DNA of 64,000 bases from Pseudomonas nicosulfuronedens (GTDB lineage: Bacteria; Pseudomonadota; Gammaproteobacteria; Pseudomonadales; Pseudomonadaceae): assembly GCF_005877905.1 (NCBI RefSeq), contig NZ_SWDV01000002.1, positions 124,001 to 188,000 of the forward strand, read 5' to 3'. The first letter of the stretch is position 1, and each line of letters opens with the position of its first letter. This document shows positions 36,526-45,609 of the stretch, in pieces. Position numbers and translations under genes: made by a program. Under the pieces are notes generated by a model. It did not search any database. It had not been told where the DNA came from and worked only from the letters and a program-made list of their open reading frames with translations.

Positions 36526-37131
36526 TCAGAGCTGGCGCTGCATGTAGCGGTGGCTGGAAACGCCCGGCAGGGTCGAGACGCGCTCTACCTGCACGCTGAA
36601 ACCCAGGCGTTCATAGAGCGCCTGGGCCTTGGGGTTGGCCACCGAAACGTCCAGCGCCGCAATGGGCAGGTTGGCGTCGCGACCCATTTGCAGGAAGTGA
36701 TCGATCAGCTGGCTGCCCAGGCCTTCGCCGCGCAGCGTCGGCGTGACGCCCAGATGCGCGAGGTACAGCGTCCGGCGCGGCGGCGGGCAGATGATCTTCT
36801 CCAGTTGCAGGCCACGGCGTATCACCCCCGCCGATCCCAGTCCGAAGTAGCCGAGGATCTGCCGCGTAGCCGCCAGTAGGTAGCCCAGGTTCGCCTCGCC
36901 GCCGAACACCGTGCCGGCCGCCACCACCTGGCCGTCCTGTTCGCCGACCCAGTGCTGGCGCCAGCCGAACTGGCCGCCACCCTGGACGAAGGCGTAGCGC
37001 AGGAAGTCCTGGGCGCTGTTGCGGCCGGGGCGGGCGAAGGCGTAGTCGAAGGCGTCGGGGCCGGAGCTGTAGATCAGCGGGATGGCGGCGTCGACATCAT
37101 CGGGGCGGGCGCGGCGAAAGGTCAGCGGCAT
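36526..37131 (-). CDS. GNAT-family acetyltransferase
   Basis: 201 residues. The acetyl-CoA-binding motif A is LAHLGVTPTLRGEGLGSQLIDHF (R/Q-x2-G-x-G/A); motif B region is ANPKAQALYERLGF. N-terminus FRRARPDDVDAAIPLIYSSGPDAFDYAF. The acceptor is unknown. Confidence 0.88.
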   Translation of the reverse strand: MPLTFRRARPDDVDAAIPLIYSSGPDAFDYAFARPGRNSAQDFLRYAFVQGGGQFGWRQHWVGEQDGQVVAAGTVFGGEANLGYLLAATRQILGYFGLGSAGVIRRGLQLEKIICPPPRRTLYLAHLGVTPTLRGEGLGSQLIDHFLQMGRDANLPIAALDVSVANPKAQALYERLGFSVQVERVSTLPGVSSHRYMQRQL

Positions 37132-37191
37132 GCAGGCGACTCCTGGGTGGGAGTCGAGAATCTAGCACTGTCGTTCCATAAAGTGCAGCGC

Positions 37192-38433
37192 TCAGCCTTG
37201 GGCTTCGAGCCACTTCAGCGCGCCCAATCCGGACGTACGGCCGCTGGCGAAGCAGGCGGTGAGCAGATAGCCCCCGGTGGGCGCTTCCCAGTCGAGCATC
37301 TCGCCGGCGCAGAACACGCCCGGCAGCACCTTGAGCATCAGGTGCTCGTCCAGTGCCTCGAAGGTCACCCCGCCGGCGCTGCTGATGGCTTCATCCAGCG
37401 GGCGGGTGCGCACCACGGTCAGCGGGAGTGCCTTGATCCGTTCGGCGAGGCGCTGCGGATCAGCGTAGTCGGCGGCTGTGGACAACTCGCGCAACAGTCC
37501 GGCGCGCACGCCGTCCAGGCCGAGTCGGCCGCGCAGGTGGTTGGCCATGGACTTGGAGCCGCGCGGCTGCGCGACAGCCTTGGCGACCTGCTCCAGGCTG
37601 CGGCTGGGCAGCAGGTCCAGGTGCACGGTGGCGCTGCCGGTCTGCTCGATGGACTCGCGGATGCCGGAGGACAGCGCGTAGACCAGGCTGCCCTCGATGC
37701 CGCCGGCTGTGACCACGAACTCCCCCTGGCGTGGCGTTCCCCCGGGCAGCGAAAGCGCCACCGGCTTGACCGGCGCGCCAGCGAACTTGTCGCGGAAGAA
37801 CTCGCTCCAGCCGGCCACCTCGAAGCCGCAGTTGGCCGGGCGCAGTGGCGAGATATCCACCGCGCGTTCGGCCAGCAGCGGCACCCAGGCGCCGTCCGAG
37901 CCCAGGCGCTGCCAGCTGCCGCCCCCGAGGGCCAGCACAGTGGCATCGGCCGTCAGGCTACGCTGGCCTTCCGGCCCGTCGATCAGCAGCGCGCCCTCGG
38001 CGTCCCAGCCCAGCCAGCGGTGGCGGGTGTGGATAACCACGCCGGCTTCGCGCAGGCGTTTGAGCCAGGCGCGCAGCAGCGGCGCGGCCTTCATGTCGGT
38101 GGGGAAGACGCGGCCGGAGGTGCCGACGAAGGTCTCGATCCCCAGGCCATGAATCCACGCGCACAGCGCCTGGTTGTCGAAGGCGTCGATTAGCGGCGCG
38201 AGGCTCGGCGCGCGCTGGCCGTAGCGCGACAGGAAGGGTTCGCGCTCCTCGGAGTGGGTGATGTTCATGCCGCCCACGCCAGCCAGCAGGAACTTGCGCC
38301 CGACCGAGGGCATGGCATCGAACAGCTGTACCTGCACGCCGGCGCCAGCCAGGACTTCGGCCGCCATGAGGCCAGCGGGGCCGCCGCCGATGACAATCGT
38401 GGTACGGGAGGCGAGCGGGCGGAGATCGGTCAT
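37192..38433 (-). CDS. HI0933-like FAD-dependent oxidoreductase
   Basis: 413 residues. N-terminal dinucleotide site VIGGGPAGLMAAEVLAGAG, then GVGGMNITHSEE with the family's GR-rich loop around VGRKFLLAGVGG, and the C-terminal FAD segment PGVFCAGEMLDWEAPTGGYLLTACFASG. Belongs to the TIGR03862-type branch of the HI0933 flavoproteins (BaiN-like). The reaction is unknown; relatives include a bile-acid reductase. Confidence 0.88.
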   Translation of the reverse strand: MTDLRPLASRTTIVIGGGPAGLMAAEVLAGAGVQVQLFDAMPSVGRKFLLAGVGGMNITHSEEREPFLSRYGQRAPSLAPLIDAFDNQALCAWIHGLGIETFVGTSGRVFPTDMKAAPLLRAWLKRLREAGVVIHTRHRWLGWDAEGALLIDGPEGQRSLTADATVLALGGGSWQRLGSDGAWVPLLAERAVDISPLRPANCGFEVAGWSEFFRDKFAGAPVKPVALSLPGGTPRQGEFVVTAGGIEGSLVYALSSGIRESIEQTGSATVHLDLLPSRSLEQVAKAVAQPRGSKSMANHLRGRLGLDGVRAGLLRELSTAADYADPQRLAERIKALPLTVVRTRPLDEAISSAGGVTFEALDEHLMLKVLPGVFCAGEMLDWEAPTGGYLLTACFASGRTSGLGALKWLEAQG

Positions 38434-38735
38434 GCAGGAGGCCAGGCGAAGGAGGGCGGGAAAGGCCGCAATTCTAGCGCAGCGGTGCGGCGCGCCGGTT
38501 GCTCATTTTTTGTCCAGTTCTCGCGGAGCCTGTGTCGTTGGGCGCGGCAGGCGTTTTTCCGCAGCTTATCCACAGGCCGCCTCACAGTTATCGTGGAAAA
38601 GCCGCACAGCGGGGCTCCAAGCCATGATGGATAGGGGTTACGAGAATTCCTACAGGGGATCGGGATTGCGCCGATGTTGGCGCTTTTGTGAATCCATCAG
38701 CATGCGGGCCTCTTGCAACCTTGGTCCGACTGTCG
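38434..38735. other. Intergenic stretch without a gene
   Basis: Holds the divergent promoters for the flavoprotein and the next gene. It includes a T-rich segment (TCATTTTTTGTCC near 38505) and one TTATCCACA (38566-38574), the DnaA-box consensus. No cluster of such boxes is present. Confidence 0.5.
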
Positions 38736-39236
38736 ATGAAAGTCCGTGATTACCTTCGCTCTCATGAGGCCCACCTGTGGGTGGAGGGCAGCGACACCCG
38801 CGTCCGGGTGAATGGCCTCGACATTGTCATCCGTAGCCTGCCCAGCGAGGAGATCCGCACCCTCCTCAACGAGGCGGTGGCCCATATGGTGGTGCGCCTG
38901 AACAAGAACCTGCAGGGTTCGAAGGTCAAGTTCGAACAGCGGGTACTGGAGCTGCTGTCGATACAGATCGCCCTGCACAACCTCTATGTCTTCACCAACT
39001 GGAGCCGCCTGTTGCCGCGTTACCTGCAATTCGCGGGGCCGCTGCGCGCCCAGGAACTGCTGCAGCACCATGTGCCCGAGCAGGTGATGCGCTTTTGCGA
39101 GAGGAGTTACGGCGACGAGTGCCGCCCGCGGGCTGCCGCGCTGCTGGGGTTCTCCGCCCATGAACTGGCGCGCTGGGAGCAGCAGCGCCTGCCCACGCGA
39201 ATGGACACCAACAACTCGCGTTACCGGGCCAACTGA
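38736..39236 (+). CDS. Conserved-looking protein of unknown function
   Basis: 166 residues, start MKVRDYLRSHEAHLWVEGSD at 38736; an alternative lies 16 codons upstream. No domain recognised. It looks soluble, helical and moderately basic, with a hydrophobic middle (VLELLSIQIALHNLYVFTNW). Its last 16 bases overlap the end of the convergent deacetylase gene. Codon use is like its neighbours, which supports it being a real gene. Confidence 0.6.
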   Translation: MKVRDYLRSHEAHLWVEGSDTRVRVNGLDIVIRSLPSEEIRTLLNEAVAHMVVRLNKNLQGSKVKFEQRVLELLSIQIALHNLYVFTNWSRLLPRYLQFAGPLRAQELLQHHVPEQVMRFCERSYGDECRPRAAALLGFSAHELARWEQQRLPTRMDTNNSRYRAN

Positions 39237-40144
39237 AACTCGCGCGCCACCCGCGCGGCGCTGTGGTGCAGGATGCCATGGCGCCGGGCCAGCGCCTGGC
39301 GGTCCTTGTCGTAGCCACCGCCGATCACGCCCACCACTGGGATATCGCTGGACAGGCAGCGGCGGATGACGTGCTCGTCCCGCGCCGCCAGTCCCGCGTC
39401 GGTGAGTTGCAGGTAACCCAGGGCGTCGTCCTTGTGCACATCCACGCCGGCGTCATAGAGCACGATGTCCGGCTGGTACAGCGGCAACAGGTAGTCCAGC
39501 GCTTCCTGCACCACCTTCAGGTACTCCGCGTCACCCAGGTGCAGTGGCAGGGGAATGTCCCAGTCGCTCTGCGCCTTGCGCGCGGGGAAGTTCTTCTCGC
39601 AGTGCAGAGACACGGTCACGGCATCCGGTACGTTCTCCAGGATGCGCGCGGTGCCGTCGCCCTGGTGCACGTCGCAGTCGAAGATCAGCACCCGGTTGGC
39701 CTTGCCGCTTTCCAGCAGGTAGAGGCTGATCACTGCCAGGTCGTTGAAGATGCAGAAGCCCGAGGCGTGGTCGTGGTGTGCGTGGTGCGTGCCGCCGGCG
39801 AGGTGGCAGGCCAGGCCGTTCTGCAGTGCCAGTTCGGCCGTCAGCAGCGAGCCACCCACTGCGCGCACCGTGCGCCTCGCCAGCGCTTCAGTCCAGGGCA
39901 GGCCAAGGCGGCGAAGTTCCTCGCGCTCCATCGCGCCGCTGCAATAGCGCTCGATATAGTTGCGGTCGTGGGCCAGGGCGAGGATATCCACAGGGCAGAG
40001 TTCCGGGCGCAGCAGCTGCTCGTCCTGCACCAGGGCGCTGTCCACTAGGTGGTCGCGCAGCAGGCGGAACTTCTCCATGGGAAAACGATGGTTGTCCGGA
40101 AAGGGCGGACTGTAGTCGTCGTGGTAGACCAGGGGCAGCGGCAT
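39221..40144 (-). CDS. Histone-deacetylase-superfamily hydrolase
   Basis: 307 residues. Zinc and active-site motifs: THHAHHDHASGFCIFND (tandem His), DCDVHQGDGTA (Asp and His ligands) and LYDAGVDVHKDD (third ligand Asp). C-terminal GGGYDKD. Bacterial members remove acetyl groups from polyamines or other amines. A polyamine importer gene set at 29-36 kb is in the same window but not adjacent. Start MPLPLVYHDDYS at 40144. Confidence 0.9.
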   Translation of the reverse strand: MPLPLVYHDDYSPPFPDNHRFPMEKFRLLRDHLVDSALVQDEQLLRPELCPVDILALAHDRNYIERYCSGAMEREELRRLGLPWTEALARRTVRAVGGSLLTAELALQNGLACHLAGGTHHAHHDHASGFCIFNDLAVISLYLLESGKANRVLIFDCDVHQGDGTARILENVPDAVTVSLHCEKNFPARKAQSDWDIPLPLHLGDAEYLKVVQEALDYLLPLYQPDIVLYDAGVDVHKDDALGYLQLTDAGLAARDEHVIRRCLSSDIPVVGVIGGGYDKDRQALARRHGILHHSAARVAREFQLAR

Positions 40145-40245
40145 GGCGTCGGCGGATCGGGAATGTGCTGCACAGGGTACGTCGTCGTGGCGCACAGGCG
40201 AAAGGGCCGGCATTGCGCCGGCCACATCGCATTCGAGCTCGCGTA

Positions 40246-41451
40246 TCAGCCTTCGTTGGAGGCTGCTGCGTTGCGCTGTTCGCCGCGGCTGGTAGCCACC
40301 GACACCGACCACAGCACGAAGCCGCCGATGGCCAGCAGGCTGCCGACCCAGCCTGGCGAGGTCCAGCCGTAGCCCGCCGCCAGGGCCAGGCCGCCGAGGT
40401 ACGGGCCCAGCGCGTTGGCGAAGTTGAACGCCGAGTGGTTCAGTGCCGCGGCCAGGCCCTGGGCGTCCTCGGCGACGTCCATCAGGCGGGTCTGCAGGAC
40501 GGTGCCGAGGGCGCCGCCGAAGCCGACGAAGAACACGCAGATCGAGATGGTCCAGATGTTCCCGGCAGTGAACGGGAAGATCGCCAGCACCACCGCGCTC
40601 CACACCAGCAGTCCACCGGCGGTGGGCATCACGGCACGGTCGGCGAGCACCGGAATGAACAGGTTGCCCAGGGTCATGCCGATACCGAACACCGCCATCA
40701 CCAGCGGCACGATGCTCGGCGAGACGTGGGTCACCGCGCCGAGGATATCGGCCAGGTAGGTGTACACCGCGAACAGGCCGCCGAAGCCGATGGCGCCGAT
40801 GCCCAGGGTCAGCCAGACCTGCCCGCGCTTGAGCGCACCCAGCTCGCGCAGCGGGCTGGAGTTCGGCTCGGCGGGCGAGTAGGGGGCCAGCAGGCGCACG
40901 CAGATCATGGTCAGCACGCCCAGCGCGGCAACCAGAGCGAAGCTCCAGCGCCAGCCCGCGGCCTGGCTCAGCCAGTTGGCCAGCGGCACGCCGATGATGG
41001 TGGCGACGGTGAGGCCGAGGAACATCCGCCCGACCGCCACGGTGCGCCGGTGCGGCGGCACGATGGAGGCGGCGACCAGCGCGGCGATGCCGAAATAGGC
41101 GCCGTGGGGCAGACCGCTGATGAAGCGGAACAGCAGCATCCAGTGGTAGGTCGGCGCCAGGGCGCTCAGGCCGTTGCCGACAGCGAACAGCGCCATCAGC
41201 AGCACCAGCAGGGTGCGCCGCGGGAGGCGCGCGCCGAGCACCGCCAGCAGTGGTGCACCGACGACTACGCCCAGGGCGTAGGCGCTGATCACATGACCGG
41301 CGGTCGGGGCATCGATGCCCAGTGCCGGGGCGAAGTAGGGCAGCAGGCTCATGGTGGCGAATTCGGTGGTGCCGATGGCGAAGCCGCCGACAGCCAATGC
41401 GAAAAGCACCAGGGCCGTACTGCGTTGCAGTCCGGTGGTGGAGGTCGTCAT
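40246..41451 (-). CDS. MFS efflux transporter (AraJ/YdhP-like)
   Basis: 401 residues with 12 predicted transmembrane helices. TM1 is ALVLFALAVGGFAIGTTEF; the loop GARLPRRTLLVLL carries the MFS motif after TM2, and FRFISGLPHGAYFG is the antiporter-type TM4/5 motif. The family exports sugars, chloramphenicol-like drugs or purines. Start at 41451 (MTTSTTGLQ), with GGAAC just upstream. No regulator adjoins it. Confidence 0.88.
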   Translation of the reverse strand: MTTSTTGLQRSTALVLFALAVGGFAIGTTEFATMSLLPYFAPALGIDAPTAGHVISAYALGVVVGAPLLAVLGARLPRRTLLVLLMALFAVGNGLSALAPTYHWMLLFRFISGLPHGAYFGIAALVAASIVPPHRRTVAVGRMFLGLTVATIIGVPLANWLSQAAGWRWSFALVAALGVLTMICVRLLAPYSPAEPNSSPLRELGALKRGQVWLTLGIGAIGFGGLFAVYTYLADILGAVTHVSPSIVPLVMAVFGIGMTLGNLFIPVLADRAVMPTAGGLLVWSAVVLAIFPFTAGNIWTISICVFFVGFGGALGTVLQTRLMDVAEDAQGLAAALNHSAFNFANALGPYLGGLALAAGYGWTSPGWVGSLLAIGGFVLWSVSVATSRGEQRNAAASNEG

Positions 41452-41651
41452 GGGAGTTCCTTGGTCTTTTTTGAGGTGCGCCATGGCGGCGCGGCTGTCT
41501 GCGTGAGCACGGTCAAGGCAGTGACCGACAGCGAAGGTAGGAGAAAAATACCAGATGAAGGTGCTTTGTGCTGAATCGATTGCGCCTGGTCTGACGGATT
41601 GCGCCCTACAGCCGTGGGGACGGGTATCATGGTCTTCTCTGATGAACCGCG

Positions 41652-42203
41652 ATGCCGCCCATGGATTTTCCCAGCCTGACCACCGAGCGCCTGCTGCTAC
41701 GTCCCTGGCGCCACGACGACCTGGTGCCCTTCGCCGCGCTGAATGCCGACGCCGAGGTGATGCGCCATTTCCCTGCCTGCATGAGCCGTGAGGAAAGCGA
41801 TTTGCTGGCCGCGCGAATCCTCCAGCATTTCGATGAGCAGGGCTTCGGTCAGTGGATCGTCGAGCGCCGCAGTGACGGAGCATTCATTGGCGTACTCGGG
41901 TTGGCTCGGGTCTCCTTCGAAGCGGCGTTCACCCCGGCGGTGGAGATCGGCTGGCGCTTCAATGTTGCCTACTGGCGCCAGGGCTATGCGCTGGAAGCGG
42001 CCCGTGCGGCGCTGGACTTTGCATTCGACCAGTTGAAGCTGGACGAGGTCGTGGCCTTCACCGTGCCGGCCAACTTGCCCTCGCAAGGATTGATGCAGCG
42101 CCTGGGCATGCAGCGTGACGAGGCTGGTGATTTCGAGCATCCGCGCCTGCCCGAAGGCCACGCCCTGCGCCCGCATGTGCTGTACCGGATTCGCCGCCCA
42201 TGA
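41652..42203 (+). CDS. GNAT-family acetyltransferase (RimJ/RimL type)
   Basis: 183 residues. N-terminal LTTERLLLRPWRHDDL is typical of RimJ-like enzymes; GWRFNVAYWRQGYALEAARAALDFAF is the acetyl-CoA site; VVAFTVPANLPSQGLMQRLGM follows. Start either 41652 or 41661. The stop overlaps the next start by four bases (ATGA). Confidence 0.88.
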   Translation: MPPMDFPSLTTERLLLRPWRHDDLVPFAALNADAEVMRHFPACMSREESDLLAARILQHFDEQGFGQWIVERRSDGAFIGVLGLARVSFEAAFTPAVEIGWRFNVAYWRQGYALEAARAALDFAFDQLKLDEVVAFTVPANLPSQGLMQRLGMQRDEAGDFEHPRLPEGHALRPHVLYRIRRP

Positions 42204-43816
42204 CGCCGGAAGAGGGCGTGCGCGCCTTTCACCAACTGAGTAGCCACCGCCCCGAGCGCTTCGCCCCCGGCCCCGGCCAGCTCGACTGGGCGACTCAGCC
42301 GGCTGCCTTCCGCCGTTATGCCGGCGCGCGTTGCGTCGAGCTGCTGCATCGGCCGCAGGAAGAGTCGCCGGGGTATGACGAAGCATTTGCCGGCCCCATC
42401 GGCCAGCCAGCGCCGCTTGATCTGGCCAGCGTTTCGCAATTGCTCTACGACAGCCTGGCTATCTCGGCGTGGAAGGAAGCGGGCGGCAACCGCTGGGCGC
42501 TGCGGGTCAATCCGTCCAGTGGCAACCTGCACCCGACCGAGGCCTATCTGCTGCTGCCTGCCGGGGCTGTGGATAACGCCGCGCTGCTGGCTCATTACAG
42601 CGCCGACGAGCATGTGCTGGAGGTGCGTGCCGAGCTGCCCACGCCGCTGGCCGAACAGCTGAACCACGCTCTGCCCGCTGGCGGTTTCCTGCTGGCGCTG
42701 GCGAGCATCCCCTGGCGCGAGGCCTGGAAGTACGGCGAGCGCGCCTATCGCTACTGCAATCACGACCTCGGCCACGCGCTGGCCTGCCTGAGCATCGCCG
42801 CGGCGATCCAGGGCTGGGAAGTGCGCCTGTTGCGCGGTGTTGCAGAGGCACGGTTGGATGCGCTGATCGGTCTCGACCGTGATGGTTTCAGCGAGCACGA
42901 GTTCGCCGACGCACTGCTGTGGATCGGCCCGGCACAACCCGCCGAATTCCCGCTGCCCAACAACCTGCTCAAGGGCCTCGCCGAACTGCCGCTGGCCGGA
43001 ACGCCCAATCGCCTGTCGCGGGACTATCGCCACTGGCCGGAGCTGGAGCGCGTGCACGCGCTGTGCCGCGCGCCTGCGTTGCCGGCTGGCGAATGGGCCG
43101 CGTCGCAGCTGGAAGCGGCTGTGGATAACCCCGGCCTGCCGCTGCGCCCGATCCTCCACCGCCGCCGCAGCGCGCAGTCCATGGACGGCCGCAGCGGCAT
43201 TCACGCCGAGCTGCTGTATGCCTGGCTGCGCCGCCTGATGCCGGAGCGCTCGCCCGTGCCCTTCGCCTGTACCGGCGAACCGGCGCGCATCGACCTGCTG
43301 CTGTTCATCCACCGCGTCCAGGGCCTGGAACCCGGCTTGTACTGGCTGGGCCGCAGTGGCCGCGACGCCGGTGGGCTGCGCGAGGACTACCTGTGGCAGA
43401 GCGTGGAGGAAAGCGGCCTGCCGCTGTACCGCCTGCTGTCCGGCGATGCGCGCGGGCTGTCGGCTTTCCTCTCCTGCGGGCAGGACATCGCCAGTGACGG
43501 CTGCGTCGCCTTTGCCATGCTCGCCGATCTCGACGCTGCGCTGGCCGAGGGGGCATGGACTTATCCGCGCCTGTACTGGGAGGCCGGCCAGATCGGCCAA
43601 ATGCTCTACCTGGAAGCCGAGGCTGCGGGAATTTCCGGCACCGGCATCGGCTGCTATTTCGATCCGGCGCTGGAAGAACTGCTGGGCGGGAGTTCGGACT
43701 GCCCGGTCAGCCTCTATCATTTCACCATCGGCTGCGCGGTCTGGGATGAACGGCTCACCAGCCTTCCCGCCTACAGCGCGCCGCGCCGACTCCCACTTCA
43801 GCAAGACCGCAATTGA
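42200..43816 (+). CDS. SagB-type nitroreductase-fold dehydrogenase, two domains
   Basis: 538 residues, about twice a single nitroreductase domain. The first half has RWALRVNPSSGNLHPTEAYLLL (FMN site) and YCNHDLGHALACLSIAAAIQGW. The second has HRRRSAQSMDG (FMN-contacting Arg), then WEAGQIGQMLYLEAEAAGISGTGIGCYFD. SagB proteins oxidise azolines in peptide natural-product pathways; others stand alone with unknown substrates. No precursor peptide or cyclodehydratase gene is seen here. It overlaps the acetyltransferase gene by four bases. Confidence 0.85.
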   Translation: MTPEEGVRAFHQLSSHRPERFAPGPGQLDWATQPAAFRRYAGARCVELLHRPQEESPGYDEAFAGPIGQPAPLDLASVSQLLYDSLAISAWKEAGGNRWALRVNPSSGNLHPTEAYLLLPAGAVDNAALLAHYSADEHVLEVRAELPTPLAEQLNHALPAGGFLLALASIPWREAWKYGERAYRYCNHDLGHALACLSIAAAIQGWEVRLLRGVAEARLDALIGLDRDGFSEHEFADALLWIGPAQPAEFPLPNNLLKGLAELPLAGTPNRLSRDYRHWPELERVHALCRAPALPAGEWAASQLEAAVDNPGLPLRPILHRRRSAQSMDGRSGIHAELLYAWLRRLMPERSPVPFACTGEPARIDLLLFIHRVQGLEPGLYWLGRSGRDAGGLREDYLWQSVEESGLPLYRLLSGDARGLSAFLSCGQDIASDGCVAFAMLADLDAALAEGAWTYPRLYWEAGQIGQMLYLEAEAAGISGTGIGCYFDPALEELLGGSSDCPVSLYHFTIGCAVWDERLTSLPAYSAPRRLPLQQDRN

Positions 43817-43829
43817 GGAAACAACGCGC

Positions 43830-44699
43830 ATGACCCAGATCCTGGACAACCTGGTGGCTCTGCTGAGCCTGGAACAGATCGAAGAGAACCTGTTCCGCGG
43901 CACGAGCCAGGACCTCGGGTTCCGCCAGCTGTACGGCGGGCAGGTACTCGGCCAGGCGCTGTCGGCGGCCAGCCAGACCGTCGAGGCGGAGCGCCACGTG
44001 CATTCGATGCACGGTTACTTCCTGCGTCCGGGTGATGCCAGCAAGCCGGTCGTCTACCAGGTCGATCGCGTGCGTGACGGCGGCACCTTCAGTACCCGCC
44101 GCGTCACCGCGATCCAGAAGGGCCAGCCGATCTTCGCCCTGAGCACCTCGTTCCAGACCGACGAGGAAGGCTTCGAGCACCAGATCACCATGCCCGACGT
44201 GGTCGGCCCGGAGAACCTGCCTACCGACCTGGAACTGAAGAAGGCCGGCGCGGAGAAATTCCCAGAACGCATCCGCGACAAGCTGCTCTATCCCAAGCCC
44301 ATCGAGATCCGTCCGGTCACCCAGAACGACCCTTACGAACCCACCGTCGGCGAGCCGATCAAGTACCTCTGGCTGCGCGCTGACGGCAAGCTGCCGGACA
44401 TCCCGGCACTGCACAAGTACATCCTCGCCTACGCCTCGGACTTCGGTTTCCTCACCACCTCGCTGCTGCCCCACGGCCGCTCGGTCTGGCAGAAGGACAT
44501 GCAGGTCGCCACCATCGACCACTCCGTGTGGTTCCACCGCGACCTGCGTGCGGACGAATGGCTGCTCTACGCCATCGACAGCCCCTGGGCCGGCAACGGC
44601 CGTGGCTTTGTGCGCGGCAGCATCTTCAACCGTGACGGCCAGCTGGTCGCATCCTCGACCCAGGAAGGCCTGATCCGCCGCCGCGAGGACTGGGCATGA
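43830..44699 (+). CDS. tesB: Acyl-CoA thioesterase II
   Basis: Hydrolyses acyl-CoA to free acid and CoA. 289 residues, standard double-hotdog TesB length. The N-terminal hotdog has GGQVLGQALSAASQTV and MHGYFLRPGD. The C-terminal hotdog has ATIDHSVWFHRDLRADEWLLYAIDSPWAGNGRGF, with the catalytic Asp in TIDH and the Gln/Thr relay partners close by. GAGGAAAC precedes the start. The stop overlaps the HAD gene start. Confidence 0.94.
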   Translation: MTQILDNLVALLSLEQIEENLFRGTSQDLGFRQLYGGQVLGQALSAASQTVEAERHVHSMHGYFLRPGDASKPVVYQVDRVRDGGTFSTRRVTAIQKGQPIFALSTSFQTDEEGFEHQITMPDVVGPENLPTDLELKKAGAEKFPERIRDKLLYPKPIEIRPVTQNDPYEPTVGEPIKYLWLRADGKLPDIPALHKYILAYASDFGFLTTSLLPHGRSVWQKDMQVATIDHSVWFHRDLRADEWLLYAIDSPWAGNGRGFVRGSIFNRDGQLVASSTQEGLIRRREDWA

Positions 44700-45319
44700 C
44701 GCTCGCCCTGTCGCTGGGAGAGATTCGCCACTGGGTGTTCGACATGGACGGCACCCTGACCCTGGCGGTGCACGACTTCCCGGCGATCAAGCGGGCGCTG
44801 GGGATTCCCCAGGAACACGACATCCTCACCCACCTGGCCGCGTTGCCGGAAGATGAGGCAGCAGCCAAGCACGCCTGGCTGCTGGAGCATGAGCGCGAGC
44901 TGGCGGTGGCGTCCAAGGCCGCGCCGGGCGCGGTGGAACTGGTGCGCGCGCTGCACGGCGCGGGTTACCGGCTCGGCATCCTCACTCGCAATGCCCATGA
45001 GCTGGCGCTGATCACACTGGACGCCATCGGCATCGGCGATTGCTTCCTCACCGAGGATGTTCTCGGCCGTGGCGAGGCGGACCCCAAGCCCAGCCCGGAC
45101 GGCCTGCTGCGCCTGGCCGCGCGCTGGGATGTGGCGCCGCAGCGGATGCTGATGGTCGGCGATTACCGCTTCGATCTCGATTGCGCCCGTGCCGCCGGCG
45201 CGCACAGCGCGCTGGTCAATCTGGCCGACCATCTACAAGAGAACCCCTGGCCCGAGCTGACCGACTGGCACGCGCAGGACTGCGCGGAGCTTGGGCGGAT
45301 GGCGGGCGTCCTGGTCTGA
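44696..45319 (+). CDS. HAD-superfamily phosphatase
   Basis: 207 residues. Motif I FDMDGTLTL (nucleophile Asp near residue 17), motif II LTRNA, motif III Lys in DPKPSPDGL, motif IV MVGDYRFDLDCARAAG. Cap of subclass I type. Likely a phosphoglycolate-phosphatase-like or sugar phosphatase. It overlaps tesB by four bases, so it is co-transcribed. Confidence 0.88.
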   Translation: MTLALSLGEIRHWVFDMDGTLTLAVHDFPAIKRALGIPQEHDILTHLAALPEDEAAAKHAWLLEHERELAVASKAAPGAVELVRALHGAGYRLGILTRNAHELALITLDAIGIGDCFLTEDVLGRGEADPKPSPDGLLRLAARWDVAPQRMLMVGDYRFDLDCARAAGAHSALVNLADHLQENPWPELTDWHAQDCAELGRMAGVLV

Positions 45320-45335
45320 GTCCGCTGCCTTGCGG

Positions 45336-45583
45336 GTTCGCGAGCAAGCTCGCTCCTACGATGAGCAAACCGGGGAGCTCAGGGATATCCCTGCACGCCA
45401 ACCCTGTAGGAGCGAGCTTGCTCGCGAACAGCCGCCAGCACCGAGGTTCCCGGTAGGAGCGCCCCTTGGTCGCGCTCCTGGCATATGTGTGAACCTCGAT
45501 CCGTAGGATGGGTGGAGCCTAGGCGATACCCATGCTGGCAGTGCCAGGCACGATGGGTATCGCTGCGCTCCACGCCATCCTAC
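45336..45583. repeat. Cluster of four REP-like elements
   Basis: GTTCGCGAGCAAGCTCGCTCCTAC (45336-45359) and its inverse GTAGGAGCGAGCTTGCTCGCGAA (45406-45428); GTAGGAGC...GCGCTCCT (45453-45479); and GTAGGATGGGTGGAGC with inverted partner GCTCCACGCCATCCTAC (45503-45583). They fill the space between the convergent HAD and btuB genes. Confidence 0.85.
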
Positions 45584-45609
45584 GAAGAGCCAGGTGGCTC
45601 GGACGTGAG

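Noticed and set aside
38566-38574. TTATCCACA, a consensus DnaA box
   Set aside because: Single box without an AT-rich unwinding element or dnaA/dnaN neighbours. The same nonamer occurs in reverse inside coding sequence near 42568 and 43122, so chance is sufficient.
39778-41574. 598-codon + strand frame opposite the deacetylase and MFS genes
   Set aside because: Shadow of two well-recognised minus-strand genes; low-complexity Gly/Arg/Gln composition.
41984-43903. 639-codon minus-strand frame opposite the acetyltransferase and SagB-like genes
   Set aside because: Antisense shadow of conserved + strand genes with recognisable motifs.
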